Made by a program: the position numbers and the translations under genes. The notes beneath the pieces were generated by a model. The model was given only the letters and a program-made list of their open reading frames with translations, did no database searches and had not been told where the DNA came from. A DNA stretch of 22,246 bases from a virus, in the IMG/VR virus record IMGVR_UViG_3300030389_001065, positions 1-22,246 of that record, one strand, 5' to 3'. Shown in pieces: positions 22,158 to 22,246 of this stretch (its first letter is position 1; each line of letters opens with the position of its first letter).

Positions 22158-22246
22158 TTAATATATTCTAATCCCTGTAGCTTTGCCCGACCTAGCAAAT
22201 AATGGATTGAACTCTCTCCAAATGCAATATCCAAGCGCATCGGCCA
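22158..22246 (-). CDS. terL: Terminase large subunit, C-terminal end (partial)
   Basis: The minus-strand frame entering from the right edge (first full codon at 22244) encodes 28 residues, 'ADALGYCIWREFNPLFARS' then 'GKATGIRIY', and stops with TAA at 22160-22158. 'DALGY' near the end, followed by 'WREFNPL', matches the C-termini of terminase large subunits, where the Asp may be the last nuclease active-site acid. The stop lies 26 bases before the portal GTG. A second open frame here (ending at 22124) lacks these features. Identification rests on a short piece plus the position upstream of the portal. Confidence 0.75.
   Translation of the reverse strand, partial: ADALGYCIWREFNPLFARSGKATGIRIY

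Noticed and set aside
22124-22246. Open minus-strand frame 'WPMRLDIAFGESS...' overlapping the portal start
   Set aside because: It overlaps the portal GTG by eight bases and has no family resemblance, while the adjacent frame gives the terminase-like C-terminus 'ADALGYCIWREFNPL'.

Overview
This AT-rich window carries the structural (head and tail) module of a tailed, long non-contractile-tail (siphovirus-like) phage or a closely related prophage. From right to left on the minus strand it reads: the last codons of the terminase large subunit, portal, SPP1 gp7/Mu F-type head morphogenesis protein, a run of seven tiny lysine-rich genes, scaffold, major capsid protein, capsid-decoration-like protein, a small basic protein, neck/connector proteins, tail terminator, tail tube, a G/GT tail chaperone pair joined by a -1 frameshift, tape measure, and then the lambda-order tail-tip genes M, L, K, I and J, followed by a tail fibre and small accessory genes. 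Genes overlap by 1-11 bases (TAATG, ATGA, GTGA junctions) or are separated by a few bases, as expected of one late transcription unit.

The host is not shown directly. Several proteins belong to types that I recall from marine phages, especially those of picocyanobacteria: the fibre with GIG-type repeats and its C-terminal domain ending near 'WLVIGERQD', the 108-residue 'MAVTWDI...SGVPW' protein, the tiny Lys-rich proteins, and the exported proteins at the left end. A marine cyanophage-like siphovirus is therefore the best guess, but it rests on recalled family resemblance and not on a search.

The left end (1-2487) is different. Three plus-strand genes run toward the late operon. The first is cut by the window edge and the next two have signal-peptide-like segments and Thr/Ser/Gly-rich, beta-prone bodies. 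They meet two minus-strand genes with membrane segments, one N-terminal anchored and one with a C-terminal hydrophobic segment and Lys tail. Together they look like an envelope-directed accessory cassette of unknown function and are the best candidate for an undescribed system here.

Other notable points are a programmed -1 frameshift (A AAA AAA) giving a 176-residue chaperone fusion; an L-type tail-tip protein with no cysteines, so it lacks the iron-sulfur segment of lambda gpL; the same roughly 65-residue beta-rich domain inserted in both the M-like and J-like proteins; and an exported protein gene whose signal peptide has no ordinary start codon close by. No tRNA, CRISPR array, insertion sequence or integrase was seen. 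No stretch above 100 bases lacks a gene.
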